Source of the DNA: Alkalibacterium kapii | Lineage (GTDB): Bacteria; Bacillota; Bacilli; Lactobacillales; Carnobacteriaceae_A | NCBI RefSeq assembly: GCF_007988865.1 | Contig: NZ_BJUY01000017.1 | Location: 1 to 42,275 of the forward strand | Length of the DNA stretch: 42,275 nt | Direction: 5' to 3' | Shown: positions 26,746-35,870 of the stretch, piece after piece | Numbering within the stretch: position 1 is the first letter of the stretch | How the letters are laid out: each line of letters starts with the position of its first letter | Program-made: the position numbers and the translations under genes | Notes under the pieces: model-generated | The model's database searches: none | Seen by the model: only the letters and a program-made list of their open reading frames with translations | Told to the model about the DNA's origin: nothing

Positions 26746-28122
26746 TCACTCTCCTTTTGGCATATATTTGTTTAACATATCATCTTTAATACGTTTAAGT
26801 TCAGGTCTTGGAAGTACTCTTAACAGATCCCAGCCTAAATCCAGGGTTTCTTCGATCGAGCGATCCGTATAATTCCCCTGGTTAACGTATTCTCTTTCAA
26901 ATTTGTCTGTAAATTCAACATATTTTTTGTCGGATTCTGACAATGCTGCTTCACCAAGTACAGCCGATAATTCTTTCGCTTCTTTACCTTCAGCGTAAGC
27001 AGAGAAAATCTGGTTCATCGTCGGCGCATGGTCTTCACGTGTTTTTCCTTCTCCGGTTCCTTTGTCTTTCAAACGTGAAAGAGAAGGTAAGACATCGATC
27101 GGTGGCTGATATCCCTGGTTATAAAGTTCACGCGACAGGATAATCTGACCTTCAGTGATATACCCTGTCAAGTCAGGGATCGGGTGGGTAATATCATCCT
27201 CAGGCATCGTCAATATAGGGATCTGTGTTACTGATCCTTTTGTGCCTTCAAGTCTTCCGGCACGTTCGTATAAGGTAGCCAAGTTGGTATACAAGTAACC
27301 AGGATAACCACGACGTCCAGGAACTTCTCGACGAGCAGCTGAAATTTCACGTAGAGCTTCTGCATAGTTCGTCATATCTGTCATGATTACAAGAACATGC
27401 ATATCTTTTTCAAAAGCAAGATATTCAGCAGCTGTAAGTGCCATACGCGGTGTAGCAATACGTTCGATAGCGGGATCATCGGCAAGGTTGATAAATAACA
27501 CTGAACGATCGATCGCACCTGTCTCTTTGAAGTCATTCATAAAGAATTCGGCTTCTTCGAACGTAATACCGATAGCTGCGAAAACAACCGCAAATTTTTC
27601 ATCTTTATTTGTAACACTGGCCTGTCTGGCAATTTGGGCAGCCAGTTCTTTATGTGGCAGACCAGAACCAGAAAATACGGGTAACTTTTGTCCACGAACA
27701 AGCGTGTTCAAATGGTCGATGGTTGAGATTCCCGTCTGAATAAATTCATCAGGATACTCACGTGCAATTGGGTTAATCGCCTGTCCGTTGATGTCAAGAC
27801 TTTTTTCCGGGATCAAATCCGGACCTCCGTCGTTCACACGACCCATTCCATCAAAGGTCCGGCCGATCATGTCTTCTGACACGTCAAGAGACAGAGGTTT
27901 ACCTAAAAAGCGTACCTTGGTGTCTTCCAAGTTGATTCCTGTAGATCCTTCAAACAACTGAACAACAGCTTTGTCGCCATTGATTTCAAGGACTTGTCCG
28001 CGTCGACGTTCTCCAGTCTGGAGTTCAATGTCTACTAATTCATCGAATTTTACCCCTTCGACGCCTTCGACAGTCATTAACGGTCCAACGATTTCCGAAA
28101 CTGTTTTATACTCTTTAAGCAT
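26746..28122 (-). CDS. ntpB: V-type ATPase subunit B (regulatory/non-catalytic)
   Basis: Forms the hexameric head with subunit A; binds nucleotide at the interface without hydrolysing it. The frame extends upstream to 28146 inside ntpA, but the ATG at 28122 ([15 protein letters not shown]) matches the family start, giving 458 residues and an 8-base overlap with ntpA. Family segments [20 protein letters not shown] and [10 protein letters not shown] are visible; as expected for B there is no Walker A. The downstream ntpD reads on after 5 bases. Confidence 0.93.
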   Translation of the reverse strand: MLKEYKTVSEIVGPLMTVEGVEGVKFDELVDIELQTGERRRGQVLEINGDKAVVQLFEGSTGINLEDTKVRFLGKPLSLDVSEDMIGRTFDGMGRVNDGGPDLIPEKSLDINGQAINPIAREYPDEFIQTGISTIDHLNTLVRGQKLPVFSGSGLPHKELAAQIARQASVTNKDEKFAVVFAAIGITFEEAEFFMNDFKETGAIDRSVLFINLADDPAIERIATPRMALTAAEYLAFEKDMHVLVIMTDMTNYAEALREISAARREVPGRRGYPGYLYTNLATLYERAGRLEGTKGSVTQIPILTMPEDDITHPIPDLTGYITEGQIILSRELYNQGYQPPIDVLPSLSRLKDKGTGEGKTREDHAPTMNQIFSAYAEGKEAKELSAVLGEAALSESDKKYVEFTDKFEREYVNQGNYTDRSIEETLDLGWDLLRVLPRPELKRIKDDMLNKYMPKGE

Positions 28123-29899
28123 CTGATTCCACACCGCCTTTCTCAAGAACTGCTTTCATGTCTTTTTCTATTTCTTCATTGATCTGTTTGATTCGTGACA
28201 AATCTTCTTCAGCAATAAATTTCATTCGTCCAATAACTTCGCGTACATCTTCGGTTCCTTCAATGATTTCATCATAGTAAGCACCCAGTTCCATTGCTTT
28301 TTCAGCTTCTTTTTGATATTTCAGGATCACGTTCAGCATTTCGTACTGTTTGTTTCTGGATGTATACGTATCAACATCATCAAAAGCATTCTGCTGTAGA
28401 TAGTCTTCACGGATCATTCGTGCAGTGACTAATTTCAAACGGTCTTTTTCAGAAAGTGATTCGACACCAACTAAACGCACGATTTCCTGAAGTTCTGATT
28501 CGTCTTGTAAAAGTGCTTTTGTGTGGGTAACCATACCACTCCAGTCAACATTCAGTTTTTCTCCCACGAATGCGTTCATATCATTTGAATAGAGTGAATA
28601 AGAATTCAGCCAGTTGATAGATGGGAAGTGACGTCGTTGAGCCAGTGAACTGTCAAGTCCCCAGAACACTTTAGCTACGCGCAGTGTGTTTTGTGTAACA
28701 GGTTCTGACGTATCGCCTCCTGGAGGTGATACTGCTCCAATAGCTGTGATACTGCCTTCTCTCCCATTGCTTCCTAATGAAACAACTTTACCGGCACGTT
28801 CGTAATATTCAGCTATTCGACTGCCTAGATATGCGGGATACCCTTCATCACCAGGCATCTCTTCAAGTCGTCCAGACATTTCACGCAAAGCTTCCGCCCA
28901 ACGCGATGTCGAATCAGCCATAATCGCTACAGAATAACCCATATCTCGGAAGTATTCTGCAATCGTTATCCCTGTGTATATCGATGCTTCACGAGCGGCC
29001 ACAGGCATGTTTGATGTATTAGCGATCAGTACGGTTCTAGCCATGATCGATTCGCCCGTATTCGGGTCGATCAATTCCGGAAACTCGTTAATAACGTCTG
29101 TCATTTCGTTCCCACGTTCACCACAACCAACGTAAACAACTAAGTCTACGTCCGCCCATTTAGCAATCTGATGTTGAACAACCGTTTTACCGGCACCAAA
29201 TGGTCCAGGTACAGCAGCTGCACCCCCCTTAGCTACGGGGAACAATGTATCGATAACACGCTGGCCAGTGATCAGTGGTTCGATCGGATTTAGTTTCTTG
29301 GCAATCGGTCTGCTTTGACGCACAGGCCATTTCTGCATCATGGTAAATGCTTTGTCACCAGTTTCTGTTTCCAGTACATAAATCGTATCTGTGACAGTGA
29401 ACAATCCTTTTTCAATTGATTTCAATTTACCTTTAACGCCGTAAGGAACCATGATCCGATGTTCAATAACATTTGTTTCTTGAACAGATCCTACAACGTC
29501 CCCTTCAGTCAGATCTGTACCGACCTCGACAGATGGAACGAATTCCCATTTTTTATCTCGATTCAACGGAGCTACTGTCATACCTCTTTCAAGATAATTA
29601 CTCTCAGTTTTTTCCATAAATTCATCTAATGGTCTCTGAATACCATCAAACATCTGAGATATCATTCCAGGTGCTAATTCAACCGACAAGGCTTCTCCAG
29701 TCGTTTCCACTATTTCTCCAGGTCCAACCATAGATGTTTCTTCATAAACCTGAATGGAGGCAACGTCGCCCCGCATTTCTATAATTTCGCCGATCAGGCC
29801 TAATTTACCTACTCGACAGATATCTTGTATATTTGCTTCTTCCATTCCACTAGCTGTAACTAGAGGACCGGAAACACTCACAATCGTTCCTTTACTCAA
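28115..29899 (-). CDS. ntpA: V-type ATPase catalytic subunit A
   Basis: Hydrolyses ATP in the A3B3 head to drive rotation. The 594-residue protein has the bulge insertion typical of subunit A, Walker [11 protein letters not shown] (about 236) and the conserved [12 protein letters not shown]; Walker B sits in [18 protein letters not shown]. It starts 12 bases after ntpG with an ATG behind a good ribosome site. Length matches NtpA of Enterococcus hirae (593). Confidence 0.95.
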   Translation of the reverse strand: MSKGTIVSVSGPLVTASGMEEANIQDICRVGKLGLIGEIIEMRGDVASIQVYEETSMVGPGEIVETTGEALSVELAPGMISQMFDGIQRPLDEFMEKTESNYLERGMTVAPLNRDKKWEFVPSVEVGTDLTEGDVVGSVQETNVIEHRIMVPYGVKGKLKSIEKGLFTVTDTIYVLETETGDKAFTMMQKWPVRQSRPIAKKLNPIEPLITGQRVIDTLFPVAKGGAAAVPGPFGAGKTVVQHQIAKWADVDLVVYVGCGERGNEMTDVINEFPELIDPNTGESIMARTVLIANTSNMPVAAREASIYTGITIAEYFRDMGYSVAIMADSTSRWAEALREMSGRLEEMPGDEGYPAYLGSRIAEYYERAGKVVSLGSNGREGSITAIGAVSPPGGDTSEPVTQNTLRVAKVFWGLDSSLAQRRHFPSINWLNSYSLYSNDMNAFVGEKLNVDWSGMVTHTKALLQDESELQEIVRLVGVESLSEKDRLKLVTARMIREDYLQQNAFDDVDTYTSRNKQYEMLNVILKYQKEAEKAMELGAYYDEIIEGTEDVREVIGRMKFIAEEDLSRIKQINEEIEKDMKAVLEKGGVESDA

Positions 29900-29911
29900 A
29901 TTCGTACCCTC

Positions 29912-30223
29912 CTATAAAATATTCTGACCCACTGCTTTTTCTACATTGTCCTGGACACGTTTTTTACCAATACCTCGTGATCCAGCGTGATTCGGGATCA
30001 AAATGATGGCAGGTTTCATTTTTGCGTCGTAACGTCTAATTGTTTCAGGGATCATTTCTGCCAATTGTTCCGTTAAATAGATTACTCCATAGTCTTCGGA
30101 TGCCATGCTGTCGATGAGACGGCGTGCTTCTTTTGCCTCGGATGCGAAAGAGACTGAAAAGCCAAGCATTTTGAAAGCTAAAACCGATTCTTTATCTCCA
30201 ACAACACCAATTTTGTTAGGCAT
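29912..30223 (-). CDS. ntpG: V-type ATPase subunit F (NtpG)
   Basis: Small subunit that caps the rotor shaft and pairs with subunit D. The 103-residue protein has the family start IGVVGDKESVLAFKMLGF and the segment YGVIYLTEQLAE. It overlaps the end of ntpC by 8 bases and precedes ntpA by 12, matching the ntpC-G-A order of E. hirae. Confidence 0.9.
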   Translation of the reverse strand: MPNKIGVVGDKESVLAFKMLGFSVSFASEAKEARRLIDSMASEDYGVIYLTEQLAEMIPETIRRYDAKMKPAIILIPNHAGSRGIGKKRVQDNVEKAVGQNIL

Positions 30224-31217
30224 AACTCAACCGCATCCTTTCTCTTATTTCGTCTGCCGTTAGTCCACTCTCTTTTCCGGAAAGAACCAAGCGTAAATTC
30301 ATGACTTCTGTTTCTTTAGCATACAAATAAGCTATTATAGGCATTGGACCAAATGATTCCAACTTGGCTTCACGCATCTTTTCCATATAAGCATTGTCTG
30401 TTTCATAATCCACATTGACTGTCGTTAATTCGCCGGTCTCATCGTCGATCGATCTCTCGATAAGCTGGCGGTATTTTGTATTTTTGTAGTATTGAACGAC
30501 AGCGTTCAAATCATTATCCATCAGCTTCAATAAGTCTTCTTTTGGAATAGAACCTGAACTGGATAGAACTGTCAGCATAAAGTTACGTGTACGATTCTGT
30601 TTCATCCCTCTGACAAGGGTAGAGAGATTATTATAATCAATATAACGTTCGATCAGTTCAGTTATGCCAGATTCACCTGTTTCTTCCGCTAATATACGTG
30701 AATGAGTGAAATAACGTCTATCCAGTATGATGTCTACTGCTTGAGCGTTATGATATTCATCATAATCAGACTTTACTTCATTGATACTATCCATATAAGC
30801 TTCAGGTAAAACGTCTGATTCCCCTGATCGGACTGCCTGACGCAATTCTGCTATTGGGTACCGTCCAATAGGTATGAATAAGTGATCAAAATCCTGTTCA
30901 GTGATTTCTTCTTTGAACAGCACTTTAAGGTTATGATAGGCATAGCGTAAACCAAACAGTTCGATCAGTTCTTTATTAGGAACGACATCAAACATCTCTT
31001 TATATGTTTCATGCAGTTCATTCATAAACATTGAATCATAATTTTTATCTTCTTTGATCCTGTCGACATCGTTACGATAAGGCGTCTCGCGAAGCACATT
31101 CACAGCTTCATCAAATGAATCCGCTGCAAGCATTCTTTCAAAGTGAGCACGGGTGAGGAGGTTGTTCTCATAAACTCGAACGAGAACATTACTTGAATTA
31201 TAAGCGATATCTTTCAA
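30216..31217 (-). CDS. ntpC: V-type ATPase subunit C (NtpC, subunit d)
   Basis: Funnel-shaped subunit that links the central stalk to the membrane rotor ring. The product is 333 residues, mostly helical, with AYNSSNVLVRVYENNLLT at the start, the family's N-terminal pattern. The start is TTG at 31217, with AAGGAGGAG 6 bases upstream; no ATG is nearer. It lies 13 bases after ntpE. Confidence 0.92.
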   Translation of the reverse strand: MKDIAYNSSNVLVRVYENNLLTRAHFERMLAADSFDEAVNVLRETPYRNDVDRIKEDKNYDSMFMNELHETYKEMFDVVPNKELIELFGLRYAYHNLKVLFKEEITEQDFDHLFIPIGRYPIAELRQAVRSGESDVLPEAYMDSINEVKSDYDEYHNAQAVDIILDRRYFTHSRILAEETGESGITELIERYIDYNNLSTLVRGMKQNRTRNFMLTVLSSSGSIPKEDLLKLMDNDLNAVVQYYKNTKYRQLIERSIDDETGELTTVNVDYETDNAYMEKMREAKLESFGPMPIIAYLYAKETEVMNLRLVLSGKESGLTADEIRERMRLSYA

Positions 31218-31230
31218 ATCTTTCTCCTCC

Positions 31231-31812
31231 TTAATTGAACAATTCTTTGGCTATAATAGGAATGAGCTCCGATCTTGCATCTTCGATGAGCGCATTGAAC
31301 AAGAAATTGTACTCGATTCCTTCTTTCTCTACAAGTACTCCAGCTCGATCAGCGACGGTTCTGTCTGAAAGCGTTGCTTTTAGACCAGGACCAGTCGTTT
31401 GATCGATCCATTCTTGAGTAACAAGTTCAGACGTTTTGTCTCCAAGCACAAGCTCAATACTGCCTTCATCTTTGAACTGAGCCAAGATATCAGCAAGAAA
31501 CTTTTTGAATGCCGGAGCTTGAACCTGATCAAGTTTCTCATTTGCATCTTCCAGTACTTTAGAAAGGGTCCTCTGTTTAGCCGCTAGTATGTTATCTCTT
31601 TTTTGGACTTCTAAAGTATTCAATCGAATTCTATATCTTTGCTGACTTTTTTCATCAATCAGTTCTTTGCCTTCGATTCTATTCTGTTCTTCTTTTGCAC
31701 GCGCAGCCTGGATTTCATCTTCGGCATTTTTACGCGCTTTTTCTACACGTTGACGGATCGCCGTTTTTTCTTTCTCGACAACTCTTTCTGTCAACAGTTT
31801 TAAATCTGCCAT
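31231..31812 (-). CDS. ntpE: V-type ATPase subunit E (peripheral stalk)
   Basis: Stator stalk subunit that holds the head static against the membrane part; pairs with NtpF. The 193-residue protein has a highly charged N-terminal coiled coil (about 10-95) and a globular C-terminal domain. ATG follows AAGGAGG. An 80-base gap with a hairpin separates it from ntpK, the only sizeable gap in the operon. Confidence 0.92.
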   Translation of the reverse strand: MADLKLLTERVVEKEKTAIRQRVEKARKNAEDEIQAARAKEEQNRIEGKELIDEKSQQRYRIRLNTLEVQKRDNILAAKQRTLSKVLEDANEKLDQVQAPAFKKFLADILAQFKDEGSIELVLGDKTSELVTQEWIDQTTGPGLKATLSDRTVADRAGVLVEKEGIEYNFLFNALIEDARSELIPIIAKELFN

Positions 31813-31839
31813 ACTGAACCTCCTTAGTCATTCTTTTTT

Positions 31840-31869
31840 AGAGTATAGCCCGGTTAAGGTCTATACTCT
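31840..31869 (-). other. Intercistronic hairpin between ntpK and ntpE
   Basis: AGAGTATAG / CTATACTCT (31840-31848 and 31861-31869), a 9-bp stem with a 12-base loop. On the message it is followed by AAAAAAG, not by U, so it is unlikely to terminate. A role in message processing or protection, giving more ntpK than downstream message, fits the higher copy number of K in the complex (inference). Confidence 0.6.
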
Positions 31870-31893
31870 GTTAAAAAGTGATACAGTTTTTTA

Positions 31894-32367
31894 TTACAGG
31901 ATAATCATTACTAAGGAAATAACGAAACCTAGGATTGCATAAGTCTCAACCATCGCTGAGTAGATAATTCCTTTTGTCGTATGTTCTGGTTTTTGAGCCA
32001 GAATCTGCATAGCTGCTGCAGAAACGCGTCCCTGGTTACCACCGGAAGATAGACTTGTGATCCCAACTGGAAGTCCAGCCATCAATAAATACCATCCTTG
32101 AGAGACAGCTAAGTCAGGTGTGATTTCAAGTAAAATCAGTAGTCCGATAACAAAACCGTAAAGACCTTGTGTTGCTGGCAGCATCTGCAGGACCAAGGCA
32201 CGACCAAATGATTCTGGCTGTTCTTTAGTCAAAGCAGCTGCCGCTTCACCTGCAGTGGAAACCCCTCGAGCTGAACCGATACCAGAAAAGATAACAGCTA
32301 CAGCAATTCCTATTCCCGCAAAAATCTGACCCATGTTGTCTCCGAAAAGTGTTAGTACAAAATCCAT
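31894..32367 (-). CDS. ntpK: V-type Na+-ATPase proteolipid subunit K
   Basis: Membrane rotor-ring subunit. The 157-residue protein has four hydrophobic helices in two hairpins, as in E. hirae NtpK (156). The sodium ligands known from the E. hirae ring structure all occur at a constant offset of +2: Leu63, Thr66, Gln67, Tyr70 (LPATQGLY), Gln112 and Glu141. The complex is therefore predicted to pump Na+ rather than H+. It lies 23 bases after ntpI and ahead of a hairpin that may raise its expression. Confidence 0.94.
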   Translation of the reverse strand: MDFVLTLFGDNMGQIFAGIGIAVAVIFSGIGSARGVSTAGEAAAALTKEQPESFGRALVLQMLPATQGLYGFVIGLLILLEITPDLAVSQGWYLLMAGLPVGITSLSSGGNQGRVSAAAMQILAQKPEHTTKGIIYSAMVETYAILGFVISLVMIIL

Positions 32368-32390
32368 AATTTATTCCTCCATTTTTTTAA

Positions 32391-34346
32391 TTAATTTCTT
32401 TTTTTCAACCATATATGTTTTTCCAACGTCTTAAGTGGAACGAGCGGTTTACCGCCGCCTTCAAAGAACTTACCGAAAAACTCGACATACTGCAGTCTTG
32501 ACGAGTGAACATATGCACTCAGGAAAGCAAGAGCGATATTTAAAGCTTGCAACGCAATGATCAGAACGATACCTACAGTGAATCTGATCAATGGTGGCAA
32601 GAAACCGATGATCAAGTTAAATGCCATTGCAATGTTCGCACTTGCGACCCCTAGAGCCATCAGACGAGTATAACTAACGATGTCGCCAATGTAACCGGAA
32701 ACGCCATATAAATTATACAAGCCAAGTCCAAATCCAAGTCCTTTGTTCTTGCTTGAGATCGTGGATATTACCAAAATACCAACGACGTTGATCAATGCAA
32801 GTCCAATACCAATCTGTGACAGTAAAGGCATATCGAAAACCATTGAACCCAGGACATAAAGAACGACCCCTATGAGCATCATCGCCCAGGCGTAGCCGTC
32901 AATATAGCTGGATGCCCTTTGCCCTTGACGTCCTTTAATGATCCCATTCATAATCAGTCCAAATACCAGCTGGAATATTCCGATAGCTACAGAAATGATC
33001 ATGATTTCAATGACATCATCTTGAAGTGAGAGCACTTGTATGGGCAGTTCCACTCCGAAGAAACTTCCAAAAAACAGCCCAAAAGCCATAGTTGGATATG
33101 ACAGGATATGCAAAAACTTAATAAATCGTTTTTGTGAGCCTTCCATGTTGAAGTATTTCAATCCGGCAAATGTCGCTGCCCAGAGTATCAAGCCATAACC
33201 TAAATCAGCGCCGATCATTCCGAAGAAGATCATGAAAAAAGGAAACATATATGGCGTGGGGTCAACCTCGTTATACTGAGGATAACTGAACATCTCTGTA
33301 ATCATTTCAAAGGGTTGGATCAACTTATTATTCTTAAGAACAATAGGAACATTCCTGTATTCTTCCATCTTTATTTCATCTGTTAGAACCACAAAGTTGT
33401 TTTCACCAATTTCCTCGCTGATATTGGCTTTTAAATTCTCGATTTTATCTTCTTCGATCCATCCAGTCATTATAAACAAATGAGGACTGTCAATGAGAAT
33501 ATCTTTCGCTTTATTTCTTTCAGATAAATTGTAGTAATATTCCTCAGCTAACTGCAAATCTTTATAAAGCGACTTCCATCCCGACATTTCTTTTTTCTGA
33601 TCTGCCAGTCTTTCTTTCTTTTCTTTCTGTTCGATCAGATTGGTATACAAAGCATCTTCTGGTAGAACGTTATAATCATATCTCAACGCCCTGTAGCTGT
33701 ACTGACTGAGATCATCTGTCAATGCTTTGACTTCATCCTTGGGGAGAATAAAAAGATAAGCCACTTCATCGCTTCGTCTGTAAATTTCTTCGTAATACAC
33801 CTTGCCATTTTCTTTCACAGTATCAATAATCGGTTCAGCGTGTTCTATGTCCACTGTGCCGACCATGACTTTCATGAGTTTGAAACGATTTACCTCATCA
33901 GGCATAAAGTTGAGATTACGCCATTTTCTGAGAAACTGTTCTTCCTGGGACAGGTTTTTCAACTCTTCACTGATCGCATTTATTTCCTGCTCTTTTACTG
34001 AAACCCGATCAAGTAAGGTATTTATATCCACTGCTTCAACATGACTTTCCAGTTCAGCAAGTGTGTACACGTCTCTTTTGGATTTCAGTTTTTCGATCAT
34101 ACCCGGCTGGGCTACATAATCGTCTAGATAATCGATAGCATACTCGATATCCTGCAGTTTGGTTTCCAGTCCCATCACTTTTTTATCAGATGTTTCTTTT
34201 GTAAATCCTTTTAACAAGTCTTCATCATCTTTATCGGCCAGCGAAATGATTTCAAGGCTCTGCATCTCCTGAACACTCTTCAACAGTTCCTCTTTATGCG
34301 TATGTTCTGCCAATAAAGTCATTTTCTTCATCTTAGCTATTGCCAT
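32391..34346 (-). CDS. ntpI: V-type ATPase subunit I (membrane stator, subunit a)
   Basis: Provides the ion half-channels beside the K ring and anchors the peripheral stalks. The 651-residue protein has a cytosolic N-terminal arm with two long coiled-coil stretches (about 90-125 and 215-265). From about 368 onwards come several membrane helices. The essential Arg lies in SYTRLMALGVA (about 561). It overlaps the end of ntpF by 14 bases. Length matches E. hirae NtpI (about 660). Confidence 0.94.
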   Translation of the reverse strand: MAIAKMKKMTLLAEHTHKEELLKSVQEMQSLEIISLADKDDEDLLKGFTKETSDKKVMGLETKLQDIEYAIDYLDDYVAQPGMIEKLKSKRDVYTLAELESHVEAVDINTLLDRVSVKEQEINAISEELKNLSQEEQFLRKWRNLNFMPDEVNRFKLMKVMVGTVDIEHAEPIIDTVKENGKVYYEEIYRRSDEVAYLFILPKDEVKALTDDLSQYSYRALRYDYNVLPEDALYTNLIEQKEKKERLADQKKEMSGWKSLYKDLQLAEEYYYNLSERNKAKDILIDSPHLFIMTGWIEEDKIENLKANISEEIGENNFVVLTDEIKMEEYRNVPIVLKNNKLIQPFEMITEMFSYPQYNEVDPTPYMFPFFMIFFGMIGADLGYGLILWAATFAGLKYFNMEGSQKRFIKFLHILSYPTMAFGLFFGSFFGVELPIQVLSLQDDVIEIMIISVAIGIFQLVFGLIMNGIIKGRQGQRASSYIDGYAWAMMLIGVVLYVLGSMVFDMPLLSQIGIGLALINVVGILVISTISSKNKGLGFGLGLYNLYGVSGYIGDIVSYTRLMALGVASANIAMAFNLIIGFLPPLIRFTVGIVLIIALQALNIALAFLSAYVHSSRLQYVEFFGKFFEGGGKPLVPLKTLEKHIWLKKRN

Positions 34347-34659
34347 ATCGATGCAATACCTCCTCTGCTATTCGATTGGCTAACACATCTTGTTTTTCTT
34401 TATAAGCAGCATCGAACTTTACAGTCTCTGCCTGCACTGCTTCATTCATCTCCTGTTCATCTTTTTCCAAGGCTTGTTCCACGACTTTGAACTGCTCTTT
34501 TTCATAGACATCCAGTTGCTGCCTTGTTTCTTCCTGGTACTTCATAATTTCCTGTTCTTTTTGCTCTTCGATCTCTCTGATCTCTTTTTCCATGTTGGCC
34601 CGCAGTTCGTCTACTCTCGTTTCTGCTTCCTTCACATAGTTTATAGCTTCCCGGTTCAT
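34333..34659 (-). CDS. ntpF: V-type ATPase subunit F-type peripheral stalk protein NtpF (subunit G/H)
   Basis: Partner of NtpE in the stator stalk and first gene of the operon. The product is 108 residues and almost wholly charged coiled coil (AINYVKEAETRVDEL, then Glu/Lys-rich heptads). The frame runs up to 34692 through the T-run of the leader, but the ATG at 34659 is correctly spaced from AAAGGGGG. The ribosome site starts 4 bases after the U8 of the leader, so leader folding will bear directly on this gene. Confidence 0.88.
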   Translation of the reverse strand: MNREAINYVKEAETRVDELRANMEKEIREIEEQKEQEIMKYQEETRQQLDVYEKEQFKVVEQALEKDEQEMNEAVQAETVKFDAAYKEKQDVLANRIAEEVLHRYGNS

Positions 34660-34674
34660 TCTTTTCCCCCTTTC

Positions 34675-34748
34675 AAAAAAAATTGGGCGCAACTAACAAG
34701 CTTCTTCTCACCCCAGAAGAAATTTTCCTTGAAAGCTAACGCCCAACC
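34675..34748 (-). promoter_or_regulatory. Structured, terminator-like 5' leader of the ntp operon (candidate riboswitch or attenuator)
   Basis: On the minus strand GGTTGGGCG (34740-34748) pairs with CGCCCAATT (34681-34689), closing a domain of 50 bases. Inside is a second perfect hairpin TTCTTCT-GGGGTG-AGAAGAA; AGCTT and AAGCT offer an alternative pairing. The closing helix runs straight into eight T, then GAAAGGGGG, the ntpF ribosome site. Promoter, folded domain, U-tract and gene lie within 160 bases, the layout of a regulated leader. Given a Na+-pumping product, a Na+-sensing RNA such as the DUF1646/Na+-I class is an obvious idea. I cannot match its consensus from memory. Confidence 0.6.
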
Positions 34749-34786
34749 GTATAAAAAAATTATGACTAATATTTTACAGCGACTCA

Positions 34787-34816
34787 ATTATATCACGATC
34801 AGGCAGTTCATGTCAA
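34787..34816 (-). promoter_or_regulatory. Consensus promoter of the ntp operon
   Basis: TTGACA (34811-34816), 18 bases, TATAAT (34787-34792) on the minus strand; both hexamers are perfect. Transcription would start near 34780, about 120 bases before ntpF, just ahead of the structured leader. Confidence 0.85.
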
Positions 34817-34835
34817 CTAACATACTATTCGATAC

Positions 34836-34864
34836 AATTAAAACAGACCCAATCACAGGGGGTC
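34836..34864 (-). terminator. Probable terminator after the DegV gene
   Basis: GACCC / GGGTC (34860-34864 and 34846-34850 on the minus strand) with a 9-base loop and tail TGTTTTAATT; it overlaps the TGA stop. The stem is short, so some read-through into the ntp operon is possible. Confidence 0.5.
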
Positions 34865-35735
34865 AATCGGTTCTTTTTTTTCCATAACTAAAAACAGAAA
34901 TCGAGCCGAATCCTGTATGGGCGGCAATCGTCGGACCATACTCTGATATGATGATTTCTTTCGGTTCAGCCTTTTCCAAAATCTTCTTCTTGATAAATTC
35001 TGCTTCTTCTTGAACCCCCGCATGTCCGATGAAAATCGCGTGCTCTTTTGGTTCAACCAATTGTCCGATGGTCTGATCGGTCAAATGTCTCAGTGCTTTT
35101 TTCTTCCCTCTTACTTTAGCTTTAGGGACGAGTTTTCCTTCATTATTCATAATGAGGACCGGTTTCACATTAAGTATAGCCCCCACAGTTGCAGCTGTTG
35201 AAGAAATTCTTCCGCCTCGATGGAGGTGCTTGATATCTTCAACAGTAACAAAAGAGTGATAATTCAGCTTGTTTTCTTCTACCCAACCACGAAGGTCGTC
35301 TTTGCTGTATCCCTCATTTTTTTTCTGAGCAGCCTCGTAGACTAACAATCCAAGTCCTAAACTGGCAGCTTTTGTATCGATAATATCTATATCGACTTTT
35401 TCATATTCTTTTTCCAGCATTTTTTTCGCCTGAAGAGCTGAATTATATGATCCACTCAAAGCAGAAGAGAAAGCTAAATAAACCACGGGTATACCTTTTT
35501 CAACATACGATTTAAACCTTTCTAAGTACGTATGTATATTGACTTGAGAAGTTGAAGCTGTTTCACCATCTTTAAGTCGTTGAAAAAATACTTGTTTGTC
35601 AAAATGCCTGCCCATATCGTCAACTAACTCTTCTTCTCCCATTCTGATTATGAAATTGAAGATATCCAGGTTATATTTTTCAACGAATTCCAATGGTAAA
35701 TCACTGCATGAATCAGTAATGATCTGATAATCCAT
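34863..35735 (-). CDS. DegV family fatty acid-binding protein (FakB-like)
   Basis: DegV-fold protein that binds a single fatty acid; members act as FakB, presenting fatty acids to FakA. The 290-residue protein has the ITDSCSDLP start, TSQ at 62-64, SGSYNSA at 94-100 and HTGFGSISVFSYG at the C-terminus, all family hallmarks around the fatty-acid carboxylate. ATG follows AAAGGAG. It is transcribed alone, divergently from the SOS-box gene, and FakA is encoded at 9839-11500. Which fatty acid it prefers cannot be read from the sequence. Confidence 0.88.
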   Translation of the reverse strand: MDYQIITDSCSDLPLEFVEKYNLDIFNFIIRMGEEELVDDMGRHFDKQVFFQRLKDGETASTSQVNIHTYLERFKSYVEKGIPVVYLAFSSALSGSYNSALQAKKMLEKEYEKVDIDIIDTKAASLGLGLLVYEAAQKKNEGYSKDDLRGWVEENKLNYHSFVTVEDIKHLHRGGRISSTAATVGAILNVKPVLIMNNEGKLVPKAKVRGKKKALRHLTDQTIGQLVEPKEHAIFIGHAGVQEEAEFIKKKILEKAEPKEIIISEYGPTIAAHTGFGSISVFSYGKKRTD

Positions 35736-35760
35736 TTTCTAATCACTCCTTTCAACTTAT

Positions 35761-35789
35761 ATTATACGCAATTTTGATAAAAACAGAAA
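35761..35789 (-). promoter_or_regulatory. Probable promoter of the DegV gene
   Basis: TATAAT (35761-35766) with TTTCTG (35784-35789) 17 bases upstream on the minus strand; the -10 is perfect and the -35 weak. It ends 25 bases from the LexA-like box of the divergent gene. Confidence 0.5.
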
Positions 35790-35810
35790 CAAAATAAATG
35801 AAATTGTTTA

Positions 35811-35839
35811 TTGACGAATGTATGTTCGTATTATATAAT
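35811..35839 (+). promoter_or_regulatory. Strong promoter overlapped by a LexA-type SOS box
   Basis: TTGACG (35811-35816), 17 bases, TATAAT (35834-35839). The spacer contains CGAATGTATGTTCG (35815-35828), which fits the Gram-positive LexA consensus CGAAC-RNRY-GTTYG at all but one position. A repressor there would block both hexamers. Confidence 0.8.
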
Positions 35840-35843
35840 ATAG

Positions 35844-35857
35844 GTAACATACGTTCG
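35844..35857 (+). promoter_or_regulatory. Second, weaker LexA-type box
   Basis: Read on the minus strand, CGAACGTATGTTAC matches the LexA consensus except for its last two bases. It lies 29 bases (centre to centre) downstream of the first box and just before the ribosome site, so two dimers could bind nearly in phase. Confidence 0.5.
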
Positions 35858-35870
35858 GGAGAGGATAAAC

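Noticed and set aside
34390-34887. A 165-codon plus-strand frame opposite ntpF
   Set aside because: Its Phe/Leu-rich product is the antisense of a Glu/Lys-rich coiled coil, and it has no start signals.
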